Part shown: piece after piece, positions 19,453 through 28,182 of the stretch
Position numbering within the stretch: the stretch's first letter is position 1
Layout of the letters: each line of letters opens with the position of its first letter
Assembly: GCF_001429785.1 (NCBI RefSeq)
Contig: NZ_LMJF01000011.1
Span: 351,161-415,160 of the forward strand
From: Lysobacter sp. Root916
GTDB lineage: Bacteria > Pseudomonadota > Gammaproteobacteria > Xanthomonadales > Xanthomonadaceae
Direction: 5' to 3'
Length of the DNA: 64,000 nucleotides
Made by a program: the position numbers and the translations under genes
The notes under the pieces: generated by a model
What the model was told of the DNA's origin: nothing
Database searches by the model: none
Seen by the model: the letters and a program-made list of their open reading frames with translations, nothing else

Positions 19453-22400
19453 TCAGGCATGCGCCACCGTGCGCGGTTGCAGGCCGTCGTCGCCTGCCTT
19501 CGCGCAGGCCGCGCTGCGCGGTTGCAGCCGTTCCAGGTGTCGGCTCAGGACATGGCCGATGCGCGCGGCGGGCAGGGTGTCGAGCACGCTCTCGTGGTGG
19601 CAGTCCAAGGCGTGCAGTTCGAAGCGGCCGCCGATGTAGGGCCGCCAGGTCTCGGGATCGTGTTCGATCAGCGCGGAGGGGTCGCTCAGGCGCTGGGTGG
19701 CGTGGAAGTAGACCAGGTCCAGGTCCAGGCGACGCGGCGCATGCCGGCGCGCCAGCGCCAAGTTGTTGCGCATCACCGCGAAGGCATGCTCGACGAAGCG
19801 CGGATGATCGCGCGCGATCTCGCGCAGCAGCGGCATCGAACGGGCGTTGTAGGCGAGCAGGGCCGGCGCCAGTTCGTCCAGCGTGCGCGGCGCCGGCCCG
19901 GGCCCGGGCGCGATGCCCAGGAAGTCCAGCGCCGCGCGCACTTCGTCGCTGGGCTCGCGCGCCTGCCCGGGCGCGCCGGCGGTGAACATATAGCTGTCGA
20001 TCATCGCCAGCAGTTCCACGCGCTCGCTCTGTTCGCTCATCTGCGCGGCGATGGCGTGGCCGATCAGACCGCCCAGCGAGCGGCCGAGCAGGCGATACGG
20101 TCCCTCGGGTTGGATGCGGCGGATCTGGGCGAGGTAGTCGGCGGCGATCTCGTCGATGCTGTCCGGCAGGCGATCCATGCCGCGCAAGCCGCGCGCCTGC
20201 AGGCCGTACACCGGCATCGCCGGGTCCAGATGCCGCAGCAGGCCGGAGTAGCCCAGGCTGAGGCCGGCGATGGGATGGATGCAGAACAGCGGGCGCGGGG
20301 CCGTGCCGGGCGTGGTCGCGCGGCGCAGCGACAGCACCACGCCCAGCGGGTCGCCGTGCTCGTGGTCGGTGTGTTCCAGCAGCGCGGCCAAGCCGGCGAT
20401 GGTCGAGGCTTCGAACAAACTGGCGACAGGCAGACGCTTGCCGAAGCGCTCGGGCAGGCGCGCGATCAGTTGCGCGGCGATCAGCGAGTCGCCGCCGAGT
20501 TCGAAGAAGTTGTCGTGGACGCCGACGCGCGTCAGGCCCAGCAGCTCCTTCCAGATCGCCGCGAGCTTGCGCTCCACCGGCGTGCGCGGCGCTACGAATC
20601 CGTTGCGTTCGCCGCGTTCCGGCGCGGGCAGGGCCTTGCGGTCGAGTTTGCCGCTGGGGGTCAGCGGCAACGCCGGCAGGCTCACGAGTGCGCTGGGGAT
20701 CATGTAGTCGGGCAGTCGCTCGGCCAGATGCCGGCGCAGCGCATCGATGCGGATGGTCTCGCCCGCGGCCGGCACCAGATACGCGGTCAGACGCAGGCCG
20801 CCTTCGCTGCCGGCGGGCTCGGCGATCACCGCGGCCTCGCCGACCGTGGCATGCCGCATCAGCTGGCTTTCGATTTCGCCCGGCTCGACCCGGATCCCGC
20901 GAATCTTGACCTGCTGATCGCTGCGGCCCAGGTACTCCAGCACGCCGTCCTCGCGCCAGCGCACGCGGTCGCCGCTGCGGTACATGCGCCCGCCGTCGGG
21001 GTCGAAGGGGTCGGGCAGGAATCGCTGAGCGGTCAACTCGGGCCGATTGAGGTACCCCAGGGCGACGCCGGCGCCGCCGATGTACAGCTCGCCCGGACAA
21101 CCGCTGGGCGCCAGTCCGCCGCTGTCGTCGAGCACGTACACGCGGGTGTTGCGGATCGGGCGGCCGATCGGCGGCGCGGCCAGGTCGGCGGCCGACAATT
21201 CGATCGCGGTGGAGTAGACGCTGGTCTCGGTCGGACCGTAGAGATTGCTGACCCGATCCGCCAACGCCGCCAACCGCTGCGCCAGTTCGGCCGACAGCGC
21301 TTCGCCGGCGGCCAGCGCATGCACGCCGCTCAGGTCGGTGTCGCCGCTGGACAGCAGCATGCGCCACAGCGAGGGCGTGGCCTGCATATAGCCGATGCCG
21401 TGCTCGCGGATCAGGCCGGCCAGGCGCGCGGGATCGCGCACGATGTCGGCGCCGGCGATCACGGTGCGCGCGCCCACGATCAGGGGCAGGAACAGTTCCA
21501 GCGCGGCGACGTCGAAGATCACGGTACTGACCGCGAGGAAGCGATCGGCGGCCAAGGGCGCGAGGCGGCGGCGCATGGCCTCCAGCAGATTGCTCAGATT
21601 GGCGTGACTGACCTCCACGCCCTTGGGCCGGCCGGTGGAGCCGGAGGTGTAGAGCACGTAGGCGCGCGACCGCAGCGTGGACAGGTCGAACGCACGTGGG
21701 GTCGCGAGCGACGACGCGAGTTCGGCCGGCGCCAACGTCGCCAGCGGCGTGGACAGCCGCGCCAGCCGCGGCGCCAGTTCCGCCGAGGTCAGCAACAACA
21801 CCGGCCGCGCATCGTCCAGCATGTTCGCCAGACGTTCCTCCGGCGCTTCCGGGTCCAGCGGCAGATAGGCCGCGCCGGCGAAGCCGATCGCGAGCATGGC
21901 CACCAACAGGTTCTCGTCGCGCGGCAGCGCCATCGCCACGATCTGGCCGGGCGCGACGCCGCGCTCGATCAGGCGGTTGGCCTCGTGCAGGCTGCGCACG
22001 TGCAGTTCGCGATAGCTCAGGCGCCGCTCGCCGTGGCACACGGCCACCGCCTCCGGGCTGCGCCAAGCCTGCTCGGCGAACAGGGCCGGCAGGGTCGCGG
22101 TGGGCAAGGGCGCGGCGGTGTCGTTCCAGTGCAGCAGCAGACGCTCGCGTTCTTCCTCGCCGATCACATCGATCGCGCACAACGCGGCGGCGGGATCGCT
22201 CAGGGCGGCGTCGATCAGGCGCTGCAGGCGACGGCGGTGTTGGTCCAGTTCGGCGTCGCCGTACAGCGAGGGATTGGCGTCGAAGTCGAAGCGCAGGCCG
22301 CCATCGTCGCCGCGGTCGTAGACGAAGACGGTGAGGTCCTCGGCCGAGCCGTTGGAAAGATTGCGCGGCACGCCGGTGGCGCCGCCGAAATCCAGCGCGT

Positions 22401-23478
22401 AGTCGAAGGGTTCGATGTTCACGCCCAGCCAGGCCACGCGCTGGCCCTGGCCGACCAGGCCCAGCTCGCGGCGCAGGTCTTCGTAGCGATAGCGCTGATG
22501 GCGCAGCGCCTGCGCGACCACGCGCGCGACCTGCGCGATCAGCTCGCCTATGCTCTGTCGCGGCCGCATGCGCAGGCGCAGCAGCACCGCATTGGCGAGC
22601 ATGCCCGGGGTATGCCGCAGCTGATGGTTGACCCGGCCGCTGACCGGCATGCCCAGCACCAGATCGGCGGCGCCGGTGGCGCGAAAGTAGTAGGCGGCGA
22701 TCAGGGCGATCAACACCTGCGGCAGGCTTGCCGCGTGTTGTTTGCCGAGCGCGCGCAAACGCCGGGTGCGCTCGCTGTCGAGGAAACCGGTGCTGCGCCG
22801 CAGGCCGCCGTCGCCGCGCACCTGCCGTCGCGACAGCGTCACCGGTTCCGGCAGATCGGCCAACTGCTCGTGCCAGTACTCGCGGTCTCGGCGGCAACGG
22901 TCGGATGCGCGGTAGCTCTCCTCCGATTCCAGCAGCGAGGCCAGCGAATGGAAGCCGCTGGCGTCCGGTTCGCGATTGAGCGCGTAGGCGGAGTAGACCT
23001 CGGCCACGCGGCGCGCGATCAGGCCGCCCGCGTAGCCGTCCAGCACGATGTGGTGCGCGCGGTGGTACCAGACGTGGCGGTCGTGGGCGAGCTTGAACAA
23101 GGCGCACACCCACAAGGGACGATCGTCCACCTCGGTTTGCGTGCTCAGCTCGTGCGCCATCCAGGCCTCGGCCGCCGCGGTCGCGGTGTCGGGATCGCTC
23201 AGTTCGGAATAATCGAAGTACGGAAACGCATCGATGCGCGTGCCGACCACGCATTGACGCGGTACGCCATCGACGTCGATCAGACGCAGGCGCACCGCCT
23301 CGGCTTCCGACGAGACCTGGCGCAAGGCGCGCAGGAACAGGCCGGGATCGATCCAGCCGTGGATTTCGATCGCCTCGGCGAGATTGAAATTGGCGCCAGG
23401 CCCGGCGATTTTCTGGCTGAACCACAATCCGAGCTGGGCCACGGACAGCGGCAACGAGACTGCACGCGCATCGTTCAT
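19453..23478 (-). CDS. Single-module non-ribosomal peptide synthetase (C-A-PCP-TE), EntF-like layout
   Basis: A 1341-residue synthetase. The condensation domain (about 8-440) has HHIVLDG at 142-148. The adenylation domain (about 460-950) has LYTSGSTGRPKG at 609-620, NLYGPTET at 745-752 and YRSGDRVR. The carrier domain has FFELGGDSL with the phosphopantetheine Ser998. The thioesterase has GRSLGG with nucleophile Ser1134. Eye alignment to the GrsA pocket gives D656 V657 L660 Q699 L722 A724 L746 V754 Y755 K944, closest to the published glycine-type code DILQLGLIWK. ATG 23478 has a strong AAGGAG box 7 bases upstream. It is the first gene of a five-gene operon. A module with both C and TE domains should acylate or couple one amino acid and release it. 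Confidence 0.95.
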   Translation of the reverse strand: MNDARAVSLPLSVAQLGLWFSQKIAGPGANFNLAEAIEIHGWIDPGLFLRALRQVSSEAEAVRLRLIDVDGVPRQCVVGTRIDAFPYFDYSELSDPDTATAAAEAWMAHELSTQTEVDDRPLWVCALFKLAHDRHVWYHRAHHIVLDGYAGGLIARRVAEVYSAYALNREPDASGFHSLASLLESEESYRASDRCRRDREYWHEQLADLPEPVTLSRRQVRGDGGLRRSTGFLDSERTRRLRALGKQHAASLPQVLIALIAAYYFRATGAADLVLGMPVSGRVNHQLRHTPGMLANAVLLRLRMRPRQSIGELIAQVARVVAQALRHQRYRYEDLRRELGLVGQGQRVAWLGVNIEPFDYALDFGGATGVPRNLSNGSAEDLTVFVYDRGDDGGLRFDFDANPSLYGDAELDQHRRRLQRLIDAALSDPAAALCAIDVIGEEERERLLLHWNDTAAPLPTATLPALFAEQAWRSPEAVAVCHGERRLSYRELHVRSLHEANRLIERGVAPGQIVAMALPRDENLLVAMLAIGFAGAAYLPLDPEAPEERLANMLDDARPVLLLTSAELAPRLARLSTPLATLAPAELASSLATPRAFDLSTLRSRAYVLYTSGSTGRPKGVEVSHANLSNLLEAMRRRLAPLAADRFLAVSTVIFDVAALELFLPLIVGARTVIAGADIVRDPARLAGLIREHGIGYMQATPSLWRMLLSSGDTDLSGVHALAAGEALSAELAQRLAALADRVSNLYGPTETSVYSTAIELSAADLAAPPIGRPIRNTRVYVLDDSGGLAPSGCPGELYIGGAGVALGYLNRPELTAQRFLPDPFDPDGGRMYRSGDRVRWREDGVLEYLGRSDQQVKIRGIRVEPGEIESQLMRHATVGEAAVIAEPAGSEGGLRLTAYLVPAAGETIRIDALRRHLAERLPDYMIPSALVSLPALPLTPSGKLDRKALPAPERGERNGFVAPRTPVERKLAAIWKELLGLTRVGVHDNFFELGGDSLIAAQLIARLPERFGKRLPVASLFEASTIAGLAALLEHTDHEHGDPLGVVLSLRRATTPGTAPRPLFCIHPIAGLSLGYSGLLRHLDPAMPVYGLQARGLRGMDRLPDSIDEIAADYLAQIRRIQPEGPYRLLGRSLGGLIGHAIAAQMSEQSERVELLAMIDSYMFTAGAPGQAREPSDEVRAALDFLGIAPGPGPAPRTLDELAPALLAYNARSMPLLREIARDHPRFVEHAFAVMRNNLALARRHAPRRLDLDLVYFHATQRLSDPSALIEHDPETWRPYIGGRFELHALDCHHESVLDTLPAARIGHVLSRHLERLQPRSAACAKAGDDGLQPRTVAHA

Positions 23479-23689
23479 CGCACTGCTCCTTGTGCGCATC
23501 GCCGGAGTGGCCGCGGCTGCCTGCCGCCTCCGGTGCGATGGTGTCGTCCAGACGTGTCGGTGATGAGTTCAAGTCCGAACTCAAGCTCAGGTTGCCATCA
23601 CCGTGAAATTGGAACTGTGAAGTCGATTGTGGATTCGTTGTGTACTGCAACAACGTCACGCCGTCGTGACGCGCGCCTCGTGAGGGGAA
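23479..23689 (-). promoter_or_regulatory. Leader and probable promoter region of the NRPS operon
   Basis: The DNA upstream of the NRPS start is less G+C-rich than its surroundings and has two small inverted repeats. GAGTTC-6-GAACTC lies at 23565-23582, and CGTCACG-4-CGTGACG at 23654-23671. The first lies in the expected untranslated leader and could form a hairpin. The second, farther upstream, could be an operator. No convincing -35/-10 pair was fixed by eye. A regulatory role is inferred from position only. Confidence 0.4.
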
Positions 23690-23923
23690 TCACTCAGTGC
23701 GCGTGCGAGATGCTCCGCGACCGGCTTGAGAATCGGCGAGCGCGTCGCGAGTTCGGCGCCTGGTCGCGCGCGAACGCTTTAGAAAGCCTCGAAGTCGATC
23801 GGACGGGCGCAGGCGCCGGTCGAGGATCGCCGCGCGCAATCGCTGGTGCAATTGGCCCAGGCGTCCGCCGCTGCCGTCCAGGTCGATCCGGAACTCGAAA
23901 CCTCGTTCCACTGAGCTCACCAA
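23690..23923 (-). pseudogene. Remnant of a GntR/MocR-type transcriptional regulator
   Basis: A 77-codon frame whose first half resembles the N-terminal winged helix of MocR/PdxR regulators (FRIDLDGSGG, then LGQLHQRLRAAILDRRLRPS). Beyond about residue 45 the match is lost in this frame, while a shifted frame reads STSRLSKAFARDQ, like the expected second half of the helix-turn-helix. No aminotransferase-like domain follows. I read it as a frameshifted, truncated relic of a regulator, possibly one that once controlled the neighbouring NRPS operon. The remainder of this stretch up to 24033 shows no gene and should hold the promoter of the divergent GNAT gene. A chance resemblance remains possible. 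Confidence 0.4.
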
Positions 23924-24033
23924 GACTGGATCGTAGAAGGAACCAGTGCCAGCCTAAGCTGGGTCGGTGCAGGCCACCCAGCGCCCGCGCCCCCGACCAC
24001 CGCGCCGCGACAGGCGCCCTGCGAGCGTATGAG

Positions 24034-24471
24034 ATGACGACGACGATGGAATGGCGACTGGACCTCGAAGGTATCGATTGGGAACGGCTGTCCGAGCTCT
24101 ACCGGATCGCGCCGCTGGGCGATAAGCCCGCGGCCGATCTGGCCGTGGTGTTCGGCAACAGCCGCTATGTGTGCTTCGTCTACGACGGCGAGCGCCTGGT
24201 CGGCGCCGGTCGCGCCCTCGCCGACGGTCTGGACTGCTCCTATCTGTGCGACATCGCCGTGCATCCGGACTATCAGGGCGGCGGCCTGGGCAAGGCGATC
24301 ATCGAGCGCCTGAAGACGCTGTCGGCCGGCCATCGCAAGATCATCCTCTACGCCAACCCGGGCAAGGAAGGCTTCTATCGCAAGCTCGGCTTCCTGCGCA
24401 TGCGCACGGCGATGGCGATTTTCCTCAACCGCGAGCGCGCGCTGGAGACCGGGCTGGTCGCCGAGGATTGA
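24034..24471 (+). CDS. GNAT-family N-acetyltransferase
   Basis: A 145-residue GNAT enzyme with the acetyl-CoA-binding motif A in LCDIAVHPDYQGGGLGKAII (Q/R-x-x-G-x-G/A) and the C-terminal YANPGKEGFYRKLGF typical of motif B. Acceptor unknown. ATG 24034 is the first plausible start in frame; ATG 24046 is an alternative. The same frame stays open far upstream, but there it only mirrors the NRPS gene on the other strand. It is divergent from the NRPS operon and followed after 114 bases by an exported hydrolase, so it is probably monocistronic. Confidence 0.88.
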   Translation: MTTTMEWRLDLEGIDWERLSELYRIAPLGDKPAADLAVVFGNSRYVCFVYDGERLVGAGRALADGLDCSYLCDIAVHPDYQGGGLGKAIIERLKTLSAGHRKIILYANPGKEGFYRKLGFLRMRTAMAIFLNRERALETGLVAED

Positions 24472-24585
24472 GCGGCGTCGAAAAAATTTAGCGGGGCGTG
24501 TCGATTCGGGCCACCGTGGTTCGTCGTTCCAGTGAGAGCTAAGACTCGGCGCCATTCCGGCGCCGGACCTCACCGGAGACCGACC

Positions 24586-25524
24586 ATGAAACTGCTCGAC
24601 CTGGCCCTGTGGGCCTGTACCGCCATCGCCGTGGCGCTGCCCGCCGCCGTATCCGCGGCCGAAACCCGTCCCGCGGCCAAGATCAGCGCCGCCGTCACCA
24701 AGGGCCGTCAGAAGATCGATGGCATCGATTACTACTACGAGATTCACGGCAAGGGCGAGCCCTTGCTGCTGTTGCACGGCGGCCTGGGCTCGACCGATAT
24801 GTTCGGCGCCGTGCTGCCGCAGCTGGCCGCGCACCGTCAGGTGATCGCGGTCGACTATCAGGGCCATGGCCGCACGCCGCTGGGCGATCGGCCCTTCAGT
24901 TGTCAGGCCAACGCCGACGACATGACCGCGCTGGTCGCCAAGCTCGGTCACCCGCAGGTCGATGTGTTGGGCTATTCGCTGGGCGGCTGCGTGGCGCTGC
25001 GCATGGCGATCCAGAAGCCGGCCAGCGTGCGACGTCTGGCCCTGGTGTCGGCGGCGTACTCCGACGAGGGTTTCTATCCCGGCATCCGCGCGCAGCAGAA
25101 CGGCCTGACCGCGGCGGCCGCACCGATGATGAAGGACACGCCGATGTACCAAAGTTACGCCGCGGTCGCGCCGAACGTCGACGAGTTCCCGCGCCTGCTC
25201 GACACCCTGGGCGACTTCATGCGCGCCCACTTCGACTGGTCGGCCGAGGTAAAGCAGCTGAAGCTGCCGGTGATGCTGGTCTACGGCGACGGCGACATGT
25301 ACCGCCCGGAGTACATGGTCAAGTTCTACCAACTGCTGGGCGGCGGCCTGCAGGATGCCGGTTGGGGCCGCGAGACCTTGTCCCAGAACCGTCTCGCGAT
25401 CCTGCCGGACCTGACCCACTACGACATCTTCGCCTCGCCGCGCCTGGCGACCACGGTGCTGCCGTTCCTGGATGGCACCAAGGATGTCAAAAGCTGGGCG
25501 GAGCAGGTCGAAGCTGCGCACTGA
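24586..25524 (+). CDS. Exported alpha/beta hydrolase
   Basis: A 312-residue alpha/beta hydrolase with a signal peptide (cleavage near AVSAAE, residue 25). The oxyanion segment is LLLHGGLG, and the nucleophile elbow is GYSLGG with Ser131. A late His in LPDLTHYDIF is the likely catalytic base. It is therefore a periplasmic or secreted esterase-type enzyme of unknown substrate. ATG 24586 follows CCGGAGACCGACC, a good ribosome site; the longer in-frame extension to 24532 would spoil the signal peptide. The next gene starts 80 bases downstream. Confidence 0.88.
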   Translation: MKLLDLALWACTAIAVALPAAVSAAETRPAAKISAAVTKGRQKIDGIDYYYEIHGKGEPLLLLHGGLGSTDMFGAVLPQLAAHRQVIAVDYQGHGRTPLGDRPFSCQANADDMTALVAKLGHPQVDVLGYSLGGCVALRMAIQKPASVRRLALVSAAYSDEGFYPGIRAQQNGLTAAAAPMMKDTPMYQSYAAVAPNVDEFPRLLDTLGDFMRAHFDWSAEVKQLKLPVMLVYGDGDMYRPEYMVKFYQLLGGGLQDAGWGRETLSQNRLAILPDLTHYDIFASPRLATTVLPFLDGTKDVKSWAEQVEAAH

Positions 25525-25604
25525 GTCTTGCAGTTTGCTCCGACTGGGGCCTCTGGGCTCGCCTCGCCCGGGCGGGTTACCCTGACCGTTCTGCCGGAGG
25601 CCCC

Positions 25605-26621
25605 ATGCTGGATCGACTGAAAGCTTGGTTTCGCGCTGCGCCCGAGTCCGCGGCGCACGCGCCGCCCGCCGCGTCCGCGCACCCGCAGGTGACCATGCAT
25701 TGGCTGGCCGACACACGCCAGCCGGTGCCGGATTGGGAGCGTATCGCGGTAGCGGAGGACGGCCTCTGGTCGGAGTCCGAACGCGACGCCTTCTGGACCG
25801 CGGCGGCGGATAACTGGTTGCGCGAGCTTGCGGCAGCGCTGGGCCCCGACGTTTACCGCGTGCATACGTCTGAGCGATTCCTGCTGCTGGCGGGGTTGCC
25901 GGACGGCAACGCGCGAAAGTTTCTGTCGTTTTGCGAGCACGCACGGCGTCGGATCATGGGCAATCTGGGGACGCTGGCCCATCCGGTGGGTGGCGGGAAG
26001 CATGTCTGCCTGGTGTTCGCCGATCAGGACGCGTATTACGACTACATCGATCACTATTACCCCGACGACGGTGGCGTGTACGCCATGTCTTCAGGAGTAT
26101 TCATCCAGGCGGGCTACGGGCACTTCGCGCTGTCGGCCTTCGATATGGACGCGATGCGGCCGGTCATCGCGCACGAACTGACTCACGCTTTGCTGTCGCA
26201 TCTGCCGATACCGGCCTGGCTCAACGAGGGCATGGCGGTCAACACGGAGCATGCATTGTTTCCGAGCCTGGCCGATCCGCGCGCATCGGGTTACTCGCTG
26301 GAGGAGATCGCGCACAAGCACCGAGTGTTCTGGGATCGTGAGCGCATCCAGGAATTCTGGGCCGGTACCTCGTTCCTGCGCAGCGACGACGGCAATAGCT
26401 TGTCCTACGATCTGGCCAAGAAAATGACCCTGCTGATCGCTCGCGATCACGACCCCTTCATCCGCTTCGCGCTGTCTGCGCATCTGGACGACGGCGGCGC
26501 CGCAGCGGCGATCGCGGAACTGGGCTACCCGGTCGAAAATCTGGCGCTGGCCATCCTTGGCGAGGGCGATTGGACGCCTACGCCGGAGCTTTGGCGGGAC
26601 ATTCAAAGCGGGCGGTCCTAG
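25605..26621 (+). CDS. Gluzincin-type metallopeptidase-like protein (HExxH), cytoplasmic
   Basis: A 338-residue protein without a signal peptide. The zinc motif HELTH lies at residues 190-194, and Glu208 in WLNEGMA is positioned as the third ligand, which is the gluzincin (MA clan, DUF1570-like) pattern. Family members are peptidases or peptidase-like proteins. A GGAGG box 6 bases before ATG 25605 fixes the start. The region before the motif (HVCLVFADQDAYYDYI and DGGVYAMSSGVFI) is typical of this group. The absence of an export signal is unusual for peptidases of this type in secretory bacteria. Confidence 0.8.
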   Translation: MLDRLKAWFRAAPESAAHAPPAASAHPQVTMHWLADTRQPVPDWERIAVAEDGLWSESERDAFWTAAADNWLRELAAALGPDVYRVHTSERFLLLAGLPDGNARKFLSFCEHARRRIMGNLGTLAHPVGGGKHVCLVFADQDAYYDYIDHYYPDDGGVYAMSSGVFIQAGYGHFALSAFDMDAMRPVIAHELTHALLSHLPIPAWLNEGMAVNTEHALFPSLADPRASGYSLEEIAHKHRVFWDRERIQEFWAGTSFLRSDDGNSLSYDLAKKMTLLIARDHDPFIRFALSAHLDDGGAAAAIAELGYPVENLALAILGEGDWTPTPELWRDIQSGRS

Positions 26622-26712
26622 CGGGACCGGCTTCCGGTGGCGCCGACGGCCCGCGTCCCGGCCCCCGCTGCTGTATCGTTCCGCCTTCACCGCTCCGATC
26701 GCAGATGGCCGA

Positions 26713-28083
26713 ATGACGCCCGAATCCACGACCGCCCGCCCCGCCGAACCGCAGCTGGGCTACGCGATGAAACCGCGTCAGTTGGTGATGATGGGCCTGG
26801 GCAGCGCGATCGGCGCCGGGCTGTTCCTGGGGTCGGGCGTGGGTATCCAGGCGGCCGGTCCGGCGGTGCTGCTGTCCTACCTGATCGCCGGCGTGCTGGT
26901 GATCATCGTGATGCGCGCGTTGGGCGAGATGGCCGCGGCCAAGCCGGCCAGCGGCGCCTTCTCGGTCTACGCCGCCGACGCCATGGGCGCCACCGCCGGC
27001 GCCACCCTGGGCTGGTTGTGGTGGGCGCAGCTGGTGATCGTGATCGCGGCCGAGTCGGTGGGCGCGGCGGGTCTGCTCGCGACGGTCTGGCCGGGGCTGC
27101 CGGTGGCGATGATGTCGCTGTTGTTCATGGTGGTGTTCACCGGCATCAACCTGCTGGGCGTCAAGAATTTCGGCGCTTTCGAATTCTGGTTCGCGATCCT
27201 CAAGGTCGCCGCCATCCTGGCCTTCATCGCGGTCGGCGCGGCGCTGCTGCTGGGCTGGTTGCCGGAGGTGAAGTCGCCCGGGCTGTCGAACTTCGTCGAC
27301 CACGGCGGCTTCGCGCCCAAGGGCTGGGCCGGCGTGGGCGCGGCGCTGCTGGTGGTGATCTTCGCCTTCGGCGGCACCGAGATCGTCGCGGTCGCGGCCG
27401 CCGAGACCCAGGACCCGGTGCGCAGCATCACCCGCGCGATCCGCACCGTGGCCTGGCGCATCCTGGTGTTCTACATCGGCTCGGTCAGCGTCATCATCGC
27501 GGTGGTGCCCTGGACCAGCGAGTCGCTGAAGTCGCCGTTCGCGGCGGTGCTGCAGGTCGCCAACATCCCGGGCGCGGCCGCCGCGATCACCCTGGTCGCC
27601 GTGATCGCGCTGCTGTCGGCGCTCAACGCCAACCTCTACGGCGCCTCGCGCATGATCTATTCGCTGGCCGAACGCCGCGAAGCGCCGCGCTTCCTGGCCG
27701 CCGTCGACCGTCGCCAGGTACCGGTGGCCGCGGTGCTGGCCAGCGTCGCGTTCGGGTTCTTCGCCGCCCTGCTGGAACTTTGGTATCCCGAGCGCGTGCT
27801 GCCGGCGCTACTGAACGTGGTCGGCTCGACCTGCCTGCTGGTCTGGGGCATGTCGCTGGTCTCGCAGCTGATCCTGCGCCGTCGCGCCGACCGCCTGGGC
27901 ACGCCGCTGCCGTTCCGCATGAACGCCTTTCCCTACCTGACCTGGCTGGGCCTGGCGATGCTGGGCGGGGTGATCGCGCTGGCCCTGCTCACCGAGGGCC
28001 CGCGCATGCAGCTGCTGTCGACGATCGCGCTGACCCTGGGTATCGCCGCGATCAGCGAGATCGCGCGGCGGATGCGCGGGTAA
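26713..28083 (+). CDS. Amino-acid permease, APC superfamily (AAT type)
   Basis: A 456-residue transporter with about 12 transmembrane helices. The first helix has the APC signature GLGSAIGAGLFLGSG, and helix 6 has FAFGGTEIVAVAAAET, as in GabP/CycA/ProY-type amino-acid:proton symporters. The N-terminal PQLGYAMKPRQLVM is cytoplasmic. ATG 26713 gives the standard length; the frame stays open upstream into the previous gene but without family similarity. The substrate is probably an amino acid; which one is not predictable by eye. A hairpin at 28148-28173 follows. Confidence 0.9.
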   Translation: MTPESTTARPAEPQLGYAMKPRQLVMMGLGSAIGAGLFLGSGVGIQAAGPAVLLSYLIAGVLVIIVMRALGEMAAAKPASGAFSVYAADAMGATAGATLGWLWWAQLVIVIAAESVGAAGLLATVWPGLPVAMMSLLFMVVFTGINLLGVKNFGAFEFWFAILKVAAILAFIAVGAALLLGWLPEVKSPGLSNFVDHGGFAPKGWAGVGAALLVVIFAFGGTEIVAVAAAETQDPVRSITRAIRTVAWRILVFYIGSVSVIIAVVPWTSESLKSPFAAVLQVANIPGAAAAITLVAVIALLSALNANLYGASRMIYSLAERREAPRFLAAVDRRQVPVAAVLASVAFGFFAALLELWYPERVLPALLNVVGSTCLLVWGMSLVSQLILRRRADRLGTPLPFRMNAFPYLTWLGLAMLGGVIALALLTEGPRMQLLSTIALTLGIAAISEIARRMRG

Positions 28084-28147
28084 CGCCGCCAGAGAGGACC
28101 CCAGCGACGCTGGTGGGCCGTGGTGCGAGTGCGCTTGCGCTCATCAC

Positions 28148-28173
28148 GCGCCCGCTCGCCGTGGAGCGGGCGC
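28148..28173. terminator. GC-rich hairpin between convergent genes
   Basis: A perfect 10-bp stem (GCGCCCGCTC/GAGCGGGCGC) with a 6-base loop lies between the permease and the convergent peptidase gene. No long T-run follows, so intrinsic termination is plausible but not certain, and it could serve both directions. Confidence 0.5.
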
Positions 28174-28182
28174 GCAGCGGCC

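Noticed and set aside
14493..23478. Enterobactin-type siderophore cluster
   Set aside because: Although the NRPS has EntF's layout, no dihydroxybenzoate genes exist and the adenylation pocket differs from the serine code.
19405..24471. Very long open frame on the plus strand opposite the NRPS gene
   Set aside because: It mirrors the NRPS coding strand, a common effect of high G+C content; its only real part is the GNAT gene at its 3' end.
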